Counted from the first letter of the stretch, positions 1 to 6,344 are shown. The stretch is DNA of 7,840 nucleotides from Rickettsiales bacterium (GCA_019749855.1 JAIEPI010000035.1:1-7840), one strand, 5' to 3'. Made by a program: numbers and translations. Notes: generated by a model from the letters alone, not told the origin.

Positions 1-1
1 C

Positions 2-1255
2 AATCTTCGTTTGATGAATCGTCGTTGGCGCGAGGCCACCTGCCTGCCGTCACGACTGGTAAAAGAGATGGCCCAGCTCACCACTGAGAGTGAGCACGCT
101 TGGCGGGATTTTCGTAAAAATAACAACTTCAAAGATTTTCTGCCCTATTTTAGCCGCATGATTACGCTGACACAGGAAACAGCGCAGATCAAAGCTCAGG
201 TGCTGGACTTGGCGCCCTATGATGCGTTGATGGAGAGCTATAGTCCGGGCCTTCGCATGGCGGATATTGATGTCTGGTTTGCTGAATTATCTGAGTTTTT
301 GCCAAACGCTATTGATCAGGCGCTGGCACGTCAATCGCCTTTGCCACCATCCGTTGGTGTGGTTTCCGTTAATAAACAAGAGCAATTAGGGCGCGCTCTG
401 ATGACGCGTCTAGGCTTTGATTTTACTCAGGGCCGGCTCGATACCAGCACCCATCCGTTCTGTGGTGGTTTCCCGGGTGATGTCCGCATCACCACGCGCT
501 ATGATGAAAATAGCTTTATGGAATCGCTGCTGGGCGTGATTCATGAAACCGGTCATGCGCTTTATGAGGCCAACCTGCCGGCGAAGTGGCGATTACAGCC
601 CGTCGGCGAGGCGCTCGGCATGGCGGTGCATGAGAGCCAGTCACTGTTTCTTGAGATGCAAATTGCGCGCGGTCTGGCATTTTTCCAGTTTGCCTTGCCA
701 ATGCTACGTGAAAAATTGGGTTTAGCTGAAACGGTGAGTGCCGAGCAGCTCTATGCGCGGGCGATCCATGTAAAGCGCAGTCTGATTCGCGTCGGTGCGG
801 ATGAGATGACCTATCCGTTGCATATTATCTTGCGTTACGAATTGGAAAAGGCGCTTTTATCCGGCGACTTGCCACCCAAAGACCTGCCAGGCGCATGGAA
901 TGATGGGATGCAGCGCTTGCTGGGCGTTCGCCCGACAACCGATACTGACGGGTGCTTGCAGGATATTCACTGGCCAGGGGGTGCTTTTGGTTATTTCCCG
1001 AGTTACACGGTGGGCGCGCTGATTGCGGCACAATTGCGCGAGGCGATGGAGCTGGCGCTTGGATCAGTACAGGGCTCAGTGGATGAAAAAGTACAAAAAG
1101 GCGAGTTCAGCGCCATTACCGGCTGGCTATCAACGCATGTCCACACGCAGGGCTCACATATCTCCATGCAGGAATTATTGATGAACGCTACCGGCGGGCC
1201 GTTAAGCACCCATGCTTTCCAGCGTCATATTCAGCGGCGATATCTGTCTGCCTAG
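2..1255 (+). CDS. M32 (Taq-type) metallocarboxypeptidase, 5' end cut off
   Basis: Zinc-dependent carboxypeptidase of peptidase family M32, which removes C-terminal residues from peptides, probably in the cytoplasm (no signal is visible, but the true N terminus is missing). The reading frame is open from base 2, and residues NLRLMNRRWREATCLP before and across the ATG at base 11 already align with the family, so that ATG is internal. About 417 residues are visible against roughly 500 for the family, so some 75-95 N-terminal residues lie outside. Counting from the ATG at base 11: HETGH (178-182) is the HExxH zinc and catalytic motif, HESQ (207-210) supplies the third zinc ligand Glu, and ADEMTYPLHI (from 263) and the block with FGYFPSYTVGAL are further family hallmarks. 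All key residues are intact. The stop is TAG at 1253-1255. It ends 182 bp before dnaK, which has its own promoter, so it is probably a separate transcription unit. Confidence 0.93.
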   Translation, partial: NLRLMNRRWREATCLPSRLVKEMAQLTTESEHAWRDFRKNNNFKDFLPYFSRMITLTQETAQIKAQVLDLAPYDALMESYSPGLRMADIDVWFAELSEFLPNAIDQALARQSPLPPSVGVVSVNKQEQLGRALMTRLGFDFTQGRLDTSTHPFCGGFPGDVRITTRYDENSFMESLLGVIHETGHALYEANLPAKWRLQPVGEALGMAVHESQSLFLEMQIARGLAFFQFALPMLREKLGLAETVSAEQLYARAIHVKRSLIRVGADEMTYPLHIILRYELEKALLSGDLPPKDLPGAWNDGMQRLLGVRPTTDTDGCLQDIHWPGGAFGYFPSYTVGALIAAQLREAMELALGSVQGSVDEKVQKGEFSAITGWLSTHVHTQGSHISMQELLMNATGGPLSTHAFQRHIQRRYLSA

Positions 1256-1286
1256 CGACCGGTTTCTGATGAAGTTACCTGCCTGA

Positions 1287-1302
1287 AGGCTGTGTGAAGC
1301 CT
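1287..1302 (+). terminator. weak hairpin downstream of the carboxypeptidase gene
   Basis: AGGCT (1287-1291) and AGCCT (1298-1302) form a 5-bp stem with a 6-base loop, 31 bases after the carboxypeptidase stop. There is no T-run after it, only an A-rich GTGAAAAAGTCC, so it does not look like a classical intrinsic terminator. It may be a 3'-end structure or chance. Confidence 0.25.
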
Positions 1303-1325
1303 GCAATCGTGAAAAAGTCCGACTG

Positions 1326-1346
1326 TGGTAGGTTGCAATCCTACCA
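1326..1346. repeat. perfect 7-bp dyad (TGGTAGG-N7-CCTACCA) over the dnaK -35 region
   Basis: TGGTAGG at 1326-1332 and CCTACCA at 1340-1346 are exact reverse complements around a 7-base centre, TTGCAAT. Two G-T wobble pairs could extend it outward. The dyad covers the putative -35 core and part of the spacer of the heat-shock promoter, so it looks like an operator. It does not match the HrcA CIRCE element (TTAGCACTC-N9-GAGTGCTAA). As RNA it could instead be a 3' hairpin of the upstream transcript, but no T-run follows. Confidence 0.5.
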
Positions 1347-1360
1347 TGTGCCCCTTATAT
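1332..1360 (+). promoter_or_regulatory. sigma-32 (RpoH) type heat-shock promoter of dnaK
   Basis: The -10 element CTTATAT (1354-1360, preceded by CCC) fits the alphaproteobacterial RpoH consensus CYTATNT exactly. GTTG (1332-1335), 18 bases upstream, matches three of the four bases of the -35 core CTTG. Transcription would start near 1367 and give a leader of about 70 bases before the dnaK ATG. The position upstream of dnaK supports the call. The start site is inferred from pattern only. Confidence 0.7.
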
Positions 1361-1405
1361 ACATCACCACAATGAAGCTGCGTCGTAAATCAGCAGTCGT
1401 CACAT

Positions 1406-1411
1406 TATAAT
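1406..1411 (+). promoter_or_regulatory. possible housekeeping -10 box upstream of dnaK
   Basis: A perfect TATAAT lies about 27 bases before the dnaK ATG. No good -35 hexamer is seen 16-18 bases upstream (the region reads GTCGTAAATC). It could give a basal second promoter with a very short leader, as some alphaproteobacterial dnaK genes are known to have both heat-shock and vegetative promoters. The region is AT-rich, so chance is a real alternative. Confidence 0.35.
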
Positions 1412-1423
1412 AATTAGATAGTT

Positions 1424-1430
1424 AAGAGGA
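1424..1430 (+). promoter_or_regulatory. ribosome binding site of dnaK
   Basis: AAGAGGA lies 7 bases before the ATG at 1438. Its strength contrasts with the lack of any such site before dnaJ. Confidence 0.8.
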
Positions 1431-1437
1431 TGAGGCC

Positions 1438-3360
1438 ATGGGAAAAGTAATCGGTATTGATTTGGGAACAACCAATTCATGTGTTGCCATTATGGAAGGT
1501 AAAAATGTTCGCGTGATCGAAAATTCTGAAGGTGCCCGTACCACCCCTTCGATTGTCGCATTTACCAGCAGCGGTGAGCGCTTGATTGGCCATCCCGCCA
1601 AGCGTCAGGCTGTCACCAATCCGGAGAACACCATTTTTGCCGTCAAGCGACTGATTGGGCGCACATTTAATGACCCCACCACACAAAAAGATATTGATTT
1701 AGTGCCCTACACCATCGCCAAGGCCGATAATGGTGATGCATGGGTCGATGCGGTGGGTGAAAAATTCAGCCCAAGTCAGATTTCCGCTTTTATTCTGATG
1801 AAAATGAAGGAAACTGCTGAGAGTTTCCTCGGTGAAACGGTGACACAGGCGGTGATCACCGTCCCTGCCTATTTTAACGATGCACAGCGTCAGGCGACCA
1901 AAGATGCAGGCCGTATCGCTGGCTTAGAAGTGCTGCGAATCATCAATGAACCTACCGCAGCCGCTTTGGCTTACGGCTTTGATAAAAAAGAAGGAAAAAC
2001 CATTGCCGTTTACGATTTAGGCGGCGGTACGTTTGACGTCTCCATTTTGGAAATCGGTGACGGTGTATTTGAGGTTAAAGCCACCAACGGTGACACTTTC
2101 CTCGGTGGTGAAGATTTTGATAGCCGTATTATTGATTTTCTGGCCGATGAATTCAAAAAAGAGCAGGGCATTGACCTGCGCTCCGATAAGCTGGCGCTGC
2201 AACGCTTAAAAGAAGCGGCTGAGAAAGCAAAAATTGAGCTTTCATCAACGCAACAGACGGATGTGAATTTGCCGTTCATCACCGCCGATCAGACGGGCCC
2301 TAAGCATCTCAATATCAAGCTTACGCGCGCCAAACTTGAATCATTGGTCGATGAGCTGATTCAGCGCACGATCGAGCCATGCAAAGCCGCGATGCGTGAT
2401 GCAGGACTGAAAGCATCCGATATTGACGAAGTGATATTGGTTGGCGGTATGACGCGCATGCCCAAAGTGACCGAGAAGGTCAAAGAATTTTTCGGTAAAG
2501 AGCCACATAAAGGCGTCAATCCCGACGAAGTCGTGGCGATGGGTGCCGCCATTCAAGGCGGTGTCTTGCAGGGTGATGTGAAAGACGTCTTGTTGCTGGA
2601 TGTGACGCCACTCTCACTTGGCATTGAAACGCTGGGCGGCGTATTTACACGTCTCATTGACCGCAACACCACGATTCCAACCAAAAAATCGCAAGTATTC
2701 TCTACAGCGGACGATAGCCAGACGGCGGTCACAATCCGTGTGTTTCAGGGTGAGCGCGAAATGGCGCATGATAACAAGATGTTGGGCCAGTTCGATCTCA
2801 CCAACATCCCGCCAGCACCTCGCGGTATGCCACAAATCGAAGTCACGTTTGACATTGATGCAAACGGCATTGTCAATGTCTCGGCTAAGGATAAAGCGAC
2901 GGGTAAGGAACAACAAATCCGCATTCAGGCCTCAGGCGGCCTTTCCGATAGTGATATCGAGAAAATGGTGAAAGAAGCCGAGCAAAATGCGGATTCTGAC
3001 AAAAAGCGTCGCGAGCTCATTGAAGCGCGCAACCGTGCGGAGGGGATGATTCATGAGGCGGAGAAGAATCTACGTGAGCATGAGAAGCTCATTAAGCCAG
3101 ATGATAAGATGAAGATTGAATCTGACATCGTGGCGCTGCGTGAAACACTTGATAGTGAAGACCTCTCAGCATTGCAGTCACGCACGGAGGCATTAACGCA
3201 GTCGATGATGAAAATCGGTGAAGATATTTACCGTGCACAGCAATCTGCTGGTGCTGAGGGCGCATCTGAGGCTGAGGCACCGCAGACATCGACTGCCGCC
3301 AAGGATGGCGAGGTGCTGGATGCTGACTTCGAAGAAGTGCCAGGCGATAAGAAAGAGTAA
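1438..3360 (+). CDS. dnaK: molecular chaperone DnaK (Hsp70)
   Basis: ATP-dependent Hsp70 chaperone of the cytoplasm that binds unfolded segments and works with DnaJ and GrpE; in proteobacteria it also controls sigma-32. The 640-residue length is full for the family. The start MGKVIGIDLGTTNSCVA is canonical and has a good ribosome site. The nucleotide-binding domain (about 1-380) carries Lys70 (NTIFAVKRLIGR), the NEPTAAALAYG block and DLGGGTFD with Thr198, the equivalent of E. coli Thr199. The interdomain linker is KDVLLLDVTP (382-391). The substrate-binding beta domain and helical lid follow (lid from about GLSDSDIEKMVKEAE). The tail is rich in Ala, Glu and Thr and ends in the usual acidic motif DADFEEVPGDKKE. 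Nothing is missing. Preceded by a sigma-32-like promoter and followed by dnaJ after 80 bp, the standard chaperone operon order. Confidence 0.99.
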   Translation: MGKVIGIDLGTTNSCVAIMEGKNVRVIENSEGARTTPSIVAFTSSGERLIGHPAKRQAVTNPENTIFAVKRLIGRTFNDPTTQKDIDLVPYTIAKADNGDAWVDAVGEKFSPSQISAFILMKMKETAESFLGETVTQAVITVPAYFNDAQRQATKDAGRIAGLEVLRIINEPTAAALAYGFDKKEGKTIAVYDLGGGTFDVSILEIGDGVFEVKATNGDTFLGGEDFDSRIIDFLADEFKKEQGIDLRSDKLALQRLKEAAEKAKIELSSTQQTDVNLPFITADQTGPKHLNIKLTRAKLESLVDELIQRTIEPCKAAMRDAGLKASDIDEVILVGGMTRMPKVTEKVKEFFGKEPHKGVNPDEVVAMGAAIQGGVLQGDVKDVLLLDVTPLSLGIETLGGVFTRLIDRNTTIPTKKSQVFSTADDSQTAVTIRVFQGEREMAHDNKMLGQFDLTNIPPAPRGMPQIEVTFDIDANGIVNVSAKDKATGKEQQIRIQASGGLSDSDIEKMVKEAEQNADSDKKRRELIEARNRAEGMIHEAEKNLREHEKLIKPDDKMKIESDIVALRETLDSEDLSALQSRTEALTQSMMKIGEDIYRAQQSAGAEGASEAEAPQTSTAAKDGEVLDADFEEVPGDKKE

Positions 3361-3369
3361 TTTGAGGCT

Positions 3370-3417
3370 TGAGAGCCGTTGAAATGATGTATAGATGTGC
3401 ATCCTTCACGGCTCTCA
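3370..3417 (+). repeat. long hairpin between dnaK and dnaJ
   Basis: TGAGAGCCGT (3370-3379) and ACGGCTCTCA (3408-3417) form a perfect 10-bp stem. It continues, after a one-base bulge, with GAA/TTC and then GATG/CATC (3386-3389 with 3400-3403) around a 10-base loop. It begins 10 bases after the dnaK stop. No T-run follows (CCCCTTAAATATAC), so it is more likely a 3'-end stabiliser, processing site or leaky attenuator that lowers dnaJ relative to dnaK than a full terminator. Confidence 0.7.
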
Positions 3418-3440
3418 CCCCTTAAATATACTGTTTAGTT

Positions 3441-4610
3441 ATGGCAAAGCGCGATTATTATGAGATTTTAGGTGTCGCACGTGATGCGGACGCGGAAACG
3501 ATGAAAAAAGCGTTCCGTAAACGTGCCATGTTGCATCATCCAGACCGCAATCAGGGCGATGCGGATGCCGAAAAGAAGTTTAAAGAGCTAAACGAGGCTT
3601 ATGACGTCTTAAAGGATGAACAAAAACGTGCCGCCTATGACCGTTTTGGTCATCAGGCCTTTGAAGGCGGCATGGGGAGCAGCGCAGGCGCGGGTGCACA
3701 AGGATTCGATTTTAGCGGCAGTTTTTCTGATATTTTCGACGATTTATTCGGTGATTTTACCGGCCAGCGCCGTCGAGGTGCCGGTGGCAATGGTGCAGAA
3801 TCGCAGCAACAGCAGGCGCGGGCGCGTGGCTCGGATTTGCGCTATAACTTACAGATTTCACTGGAAGACGCCTTCAAAGGCAAGTCACAAACCATTACAC
3901 TCAGCACCTCTGTGGCCTGTGAGAGCTGTAATGGCAGCGGCGCTGAAAAAGGCTCGGAGCCGGTGACCTGCCCGACCTGTACCGGCCGCGGGAAAATTCG
4001 CTCTCAACAGGGATTTTTTACAGTGGAGCGTACCTGCCACGCCTGTCAGGGCAGCGGCAAAATTATTGAAAAGCCGTGCCGCAAATGTGCCGGCAGCGGA
4101 ACTGTTCGTAAAGATAAAACCTTAGCGGTGAATATACCGGCGGGTGTGGAAGAAGGCACGCGTATTCGTTTGGCCGGTGAGGGCGAAGCAGGGATGCGTG
4201 GTGGCACAGCTGGTGATTTATACATCTTCCTATCCGTCAAGCCGCATCCGCTGTTTAAGCGGGATGGGCCAAATATTCACTGCAATGTCCCGACCTCCAT
4301 GGCGACAGCGGCATTGGGTGGAACCATAGAAGTTCCTACAATCGACGGTAGTAAAGTGAAAGTGACAATTCCTGAGGGAACCCAAACGGGGCATCAATTC
4401 AGGCTGCGTGGTAAGGGGATGAGCGTCCTGCGTTCACCCGCACGCGGAGACATGTATATTCATACACAGGTAGAAACACCCGTGCACCTAAACAAAAGAC
4501 AAAAAGAGATTTTAAAGGAATTTGATAAAAATGCGGGTAAGGATACCAATCCAGAATCGACCAGTTTTCTCGATAAGGTCAGGGATTTTTGGGAAGATCT
4601 GAAAGAGTAG
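3441..4610 (+). CDS. dnaJ: co-chaperone DnaJ (Hsp40, type I)
   Basis: J-domain co-chaperone that delivers substrates to DnaK and stimulates its ATPase. At 389 residues it is full length. The J domain (about 1-70) has the essential HPD at 33-35. A Gly/Phe-rich region (about 74-115) contains the conserved SDIFDDLFGDF segment. Four CxxCxGxG zinc repeats begin at Cys160, Cys177, Cys199 and Cys213 and are all intact. The C-terminal peptide-binding domains follow. The start MAKRDYYEILGV is the family's usual one, and an in-frame stop at 3423-3425 rules out a longer protein. The upstream bases (CTGTTTAGTT) have no recognisable Shine-Dalgarno sequence. A Gln- and Arg-rich stretch (QRRRGAGG to QQQQARARG) lies between the Gly/Phe region and the zinc domain. 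Confidence 0.99.
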   Translation: MAKRDYYEILGVARDADAETMKKAFRKRAMLHHPDRNQGDADAEKKFKELNEAYDVLKDEQKRAAYDRFGHQAFEGGMGSSAGAGAQGFDFSGSFSDIFDDLFGDFTGQRRRGAGGNGAESQQQQARARGSDLRYNLQISLEDAFKGKSQTITLSTSVACESCNGSGAEKGSEPVTCPTCTGRGKIRSQQGFFTVERTCHACQGSGKIIEKPCRKCAGSGTVRKDKTLAVNIPAGVEEGTRIRLAGEGEAGMRGGTAGDLYIFLSVKPHPLFKRDGPNIHCNVPTSMATAALGGTIEVPTIDGSKVKVTIPEGTQTGHQFRLRGKGMSVLRSPARGDMYIHTQVETPVHLNKRQKEILKEFDKNAGKDTNPESTSFLDKVRDFWEDLKE

Positions 4611-4619
4611 AGTGCAATG

Positions 4620-4649
4620 CAGCCCAATGGCGGCAATAACCTAGGGCTG
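4620..4649. terminator. weak stem in the dnaJ / lipoprotein convergent gap
   Basis: CAGCCC (4620-4625) and GGGCTG (4644-4649) could pair across an 18-base loop, lying between the dnaJ stop and the last codons of the opposing lipoprotein gene. A terminator is expected here because the two genes converge 30 bp apart. The loop is long and neither direction has a T-run, so the call is tentative. Confidence 0.25.
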
Positions 4650-4988
4650 TATATCTTCGCAAGACTTTTCTTTCATCAAACGCTCCAACCCGTCAATACG
4701 ATGGATGGCCGCTTTCTCCGCCCGATCCATACGATACCATGAAACATAGCCCGGAATGACCAGTAGGTATGAGGCTTTCGCCCGATCGTCTTTGCGCGCA
4801 TCTTTTTTCGCTCTATGGGCTTCTTTGAGCGCTTCATGGAGTTGTTCACATGAAAACACAGCTTCGTCCTTGCCCACCGGTGGTACCACCACCGGATCAG
4901 CACACGAGGTCAGCGCTACTACCAACAGGCCGGTGATTAGAGTTCTGTTGAAAAGCTGAAATCGGCTCAATGGTCTTTTTGTGATCAT
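4641..4988 (-). CDS. small lipoprotein with a helical, charged C-terminal domain
   Basis: Predicted envelope lipoprotein of 115 residues; function unknown. It has a basic N terminus, a hydrophobic segment (about 16-26, TLITGLLVVAL) and the lipobox LTSC with the lipidated Cys at 29. The next residue is Ala, so there is no Asp at +2 to suggest inner-membrane retention (an enterobacterial rule). The mature part starts with a Pro/Val linker (DPVVVPPVG), then a charged helix-prone region rich in Lys, Arg and Glu, a short apolar break YLLVIPGYVSWY, and a further helix. Cys47 and Cys110 flank this region and could form a disulfide. The layout resembles small alphaproteobacterial lipoproteins annotated as hypothetical, which is from memory only. 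The start at 4988 is chosen because GGAG lies 8 bases upstream (4996-4999). It converges with dnaJ and diverges from dapB, so it is monocistronic. Confidence 0.85.
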   Translation of the reverse strand: MITKRPLSRFQLFNRTLITGLLVVALTSCADPVVVPPVGKDEAVFSCEQLHEALKEAHRAKKDARKDDRAKASYLLVIPGYVSWYRMDRAEKAAIHRIDGLERLMKEKSCEDIQP

Positions 4989-5011
4989 TTTTCATCTCCG
5001 TATAGATATTA

Positions 5012-5032
5012 ATAAACAAATATAGTGTTTAT
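5012..5032. repeat. operator-like dyad ATAAACA-N7-TGTTTAT between the lipoprotein gene and dapB
   Basis: ATAAACA (5012-5018) and TGTTTAT (5026-5032) are exact reverse complements around a 7-base AT-rich centre. The dyad sits 24 bases upstream of the lipoprotein start and about 110 before dapB, where the lipoprotein promoter should lie; TATATT on the minus strand falls in its centre. The AT-rich composition raises the chance of coincidence. Confidence 0.4.
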
Positions 5033-5051
5033 CTTTGCTTTAGGCCACTGC

Positions 5052-5109
5052 AAGCCTGCATTTACCCTCAAATCACTTTCATTTATGGCCGTGCAGGCTT
5101 AATTTAAGC
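5052..5109. repeat. overlapping inverted repeats upstream of dapB
   Basis: AAGCCTGCA (5052-5060) is repeated inverted as TGCAGGCTT (5092-5100), a 9-bp stem enclosing 31 bases. The second arm overlaps a smaller palindrome, GCTTAA-T-TTAAGC (5097-5109). The two cannot form at once in RNA. The site lies 33 bases or more before the dapB start codon, in its promoter or leader. Confidence 0.45.
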
Positions 5110-5130
5110 TTCCAACAGCGATAGTCACAC

Positions 5131-5135
5131 AGGAG
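5131..5135 (+). promoter_or_regulatory. ribosome binding site of dapB
   Basis: AGGAG lies 6 bases before the ATG at 5142. This spacing favours that start over the in-frame ATG at 5148, which would be 12 bases away. Confidence 0.75.
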
Positions 5136-5141
5136 CAAGAG

Positions 5142-5933
5142 ATGACGATGTTACGTGTAGGTGTTGCCGGTTGCGCTGGACGCATGGGCATGGCCTTAAT
5201 GTCGGGCATTTCAGCAGCGCCGGATCTTCAATTAAGTGGCGGTTCAGTACGCCCAGGCAGTGGGCTGCAAGCCAGCGCTTTGATGTTACGTCAGGGACTC
5301 GGCGAGGTGTTGATGATGGATGATATTCATGCGTTGGCACAGCGCTCTGATGCGATTATTGATTTTACCAACGCCTCCTATAGCCTTCAGGTGAGTGATG
5401 CCTGCGCTCGCGCACAGGTGGCGCATATTTGTGGCACCACGGGTTTTTCCGAAGTTCAAAAGCAGCGCTTACAGGATTCTGCCGCGCAGGTACCGGTGGT
5501 GTGGGCGCCCAACATGAGCATTGGTGTGACCCTTTTTACGTCTCTGGTAGAACAGGCGGCGCATGTGCTGAATGATGATTATGATGTGGAAATTTTTGAA
5601 ATGCATCATCAGCATAAAAAGGATGCCCCCTCCGGTACCGCCCTGTCTTTGGGGCGCGCGGCGGCGGCTGGCCGGTCTATTGAATTGGATGAAAAAGCGT
5701 TTTTTGATCGCACCGGTGCGCGCGAGCGTGGCAGCATCGGCTTTGCTTCGCTACGCGGCGGCGATGTCGTCGGTGACCATAGCGTCATTTTTGCCGGCCC
5801 GGGCGAGCGCTTTGAGCTGACGCACCGTGCCTCTAGCCGCGAAATATATGTGCGCGGCGCTTTACTGGCGGTGCGCTGGGCACATAAAAAAGCACCCGGA
5901 TTTTACAGCATGCGCGACGTGGTCGGGATTTAA
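5142..5933 (+). CDS. dapB: 4-hydroxy-tetrahydrodipicolinate reductase DapB
   Basis: NAD(P)H-dependent reductase of the lysine and meso-diaminopimelate pathway, acting on the product of DapA to give tetrahydrodipicolinate in the cytoplasm. The 263 residues fit the family. The N-terminal Rossmann loop is VGVAGCAGRMG (6-16). GTTGFSE and the WAPNMSIGVTLF block are conserved. The signature EMHHQHKKDAPSGTA holds His155 and Lys159, equivalent to E. coli His159 and Lys163, followed by the substrate-binding Ser-Gly-Thr (164-166). RERGSIGFASLRGGDVVGDHSV and the C-terminal MRDVVGI are also typical. Nothing essential is missing. dapB often follows dnaKJ directly in alphaproteobacteria; here an oppositely oriented lipoprotein gene lies between, so dapB must use its own promoter in the 153-bp gap. 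No convincing -35/-10 pair was found there. Confidence 0.98.
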   Translation: MTMLRVGVAGCAGRMGMALMSGISAAPDLQLSGGSVRPGSGLQASALMLRQGLGEVLMMDDIHALAQRSDAIIDFTNASYSLQVSDACARAQVAHICGTTGFSEVQKQRLQDSAAQVPVVWAPNMSIGVTLFTSLVEQAAHVLNDDYDVEIFEMHHQHKKDAPSGTALSLGRAAAAGRSIELDEKAFFDRTGARERGSIGFASLRGGDVVGDHSVIFAGPGERFELTHRASSREIYVRGALLAVRWAHKKAPGFYSMRDVVGI

Positions 5934-5937
5934 TCAT

Positions 5938-5963
5938 GCGGCCCATGGGCTGCAGGAGCTGCA
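5938..5963 (+). terminator. overlapping short hairpins after dapB
   Basis: Directly after the dapB stop, GCGGCC (5938-5943) can pair with GGCTGC (5948-5953) with one G-T pair and a CATG loop. TGCAG (5951-5955) can pair alternatively with CTGCA (5959-5963). No T-run follows, so this is at best a weak or factor-aided 3' end. Confidence 0.3.
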
Positions 5964-6011
5964 ACAACCTCAATTTATTCTACCAACCATCCAAAATGAT
6001 GCATGTTAGGC

Positions 6012-6332
6012 TTAGGAAGCTCGTGCGATAGCAGACTCTGTTGTTACACCCTGTACCATTGGATAAATGAAATGTCTGGGCACCTGATGCGTTCTTAGAA
6101 GTGTTTTCAAGTGCTCTTGTGCCTCAGCCACGCCCGAGAAAACAGCCGGCTTGCCGTCACGTAAAATTTGAAGCGCGCCTTTACTCTTTTGATGTGCCTG
6201 TTTAAGCGCCTCGACTGCCTCGGCTATCGGGGCATGTTCAGTGCAGAGCGTCTCCAATCTGGATGCTGGAGAGACTCTGGAGCGGGGCGCCGGATACGTC
6301 GTTGGGTGTGAAACTTGATTATAGCGCGGCAT
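6012..6332 (-). CDS. hypothetical protein, 106 residues
   Basis: I do not recognise this protein. No signal peptide or membrane segment is seen. The first ~30 residues are polar and rich in Pro, Ser, Thr and Arg (YPAPRSRVSPASR) and are probably disordered. The rest (about 34-90) reads as helical, with Ala, Glu, Lys and Gln-rich segments such as EAVEALKQAHQKSKGALQILRD and VAEAQEHLKTLLRTHQV. There is one Cys (residue 30). The start at 6332 is backed by AAGAGG (6337-6342 on the complement), 4 bases upstream, a slightly short spacing. It converges with dapB, whose stop is 78 bp away, and lies 108 bp downstream of the entericidin-like gene on the same strand. That gap holds a dyad, so it may be a separate unit. 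The stop is TAA. Being a real gene is likely but not certain. Confidence 0.6.
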   Translation of the reverse strand: MPRYNQVSHPTTYPAPRSRVSPASRLETLCTEHAPIAEAVEALKQAHQKSKGALQILRDGKPAVFSGVAEAQEHLKTLLRTHQVPRHFIYPMVQGVTTESAIARAS

Positions 6333-6344
6333 GATGCCTCTTTC

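Noticed and set aside
11..13. ATG at base 11 as the start of the carboxypeptidase
   Set aside because: The frame is open to base 2 and the residues before it already match the family; about 75-95 residues of the usual length are missing, so the gene begins outside the window.
1326..1346. CIRCE/HrcA operator or a ROSE-type RNA thermometer upstream of dnaK
   Set aside because: The dyad sequence and spacer differ from CIRCE, and it lies upstream of the predicted transcription start, so it would not be in the dnaK leader as an RNA thermometer.
2010..2282. Open frames of 60-117 codons opposite or offset to dnaK, dnaJ, dapB and the carboxypeptidase gene
   Set aside because: They lie wholly inside well-recognised genes, have no plausible ribosome sites that I could see, and encode low-complexity Ser/Arg/Cys-rich sequences typical of shadow frames.
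3368..3396. A second heat-shock promoter before dnaJ (CTTG at 3368 with TGTATAG about 16 bases on)
   Set aside because: The -10 match to CYTATNT is poor and the bases are explained by the hairpin; not strong enough to call.
5936..6031. A 31-codon frame after dapB beginning at the ATG at 5936
   Set aside because: It has no ribosome site, no recognisable sequence, overlaps the end of the 106-residue gene on the other strand, and starts within a hairpin region.
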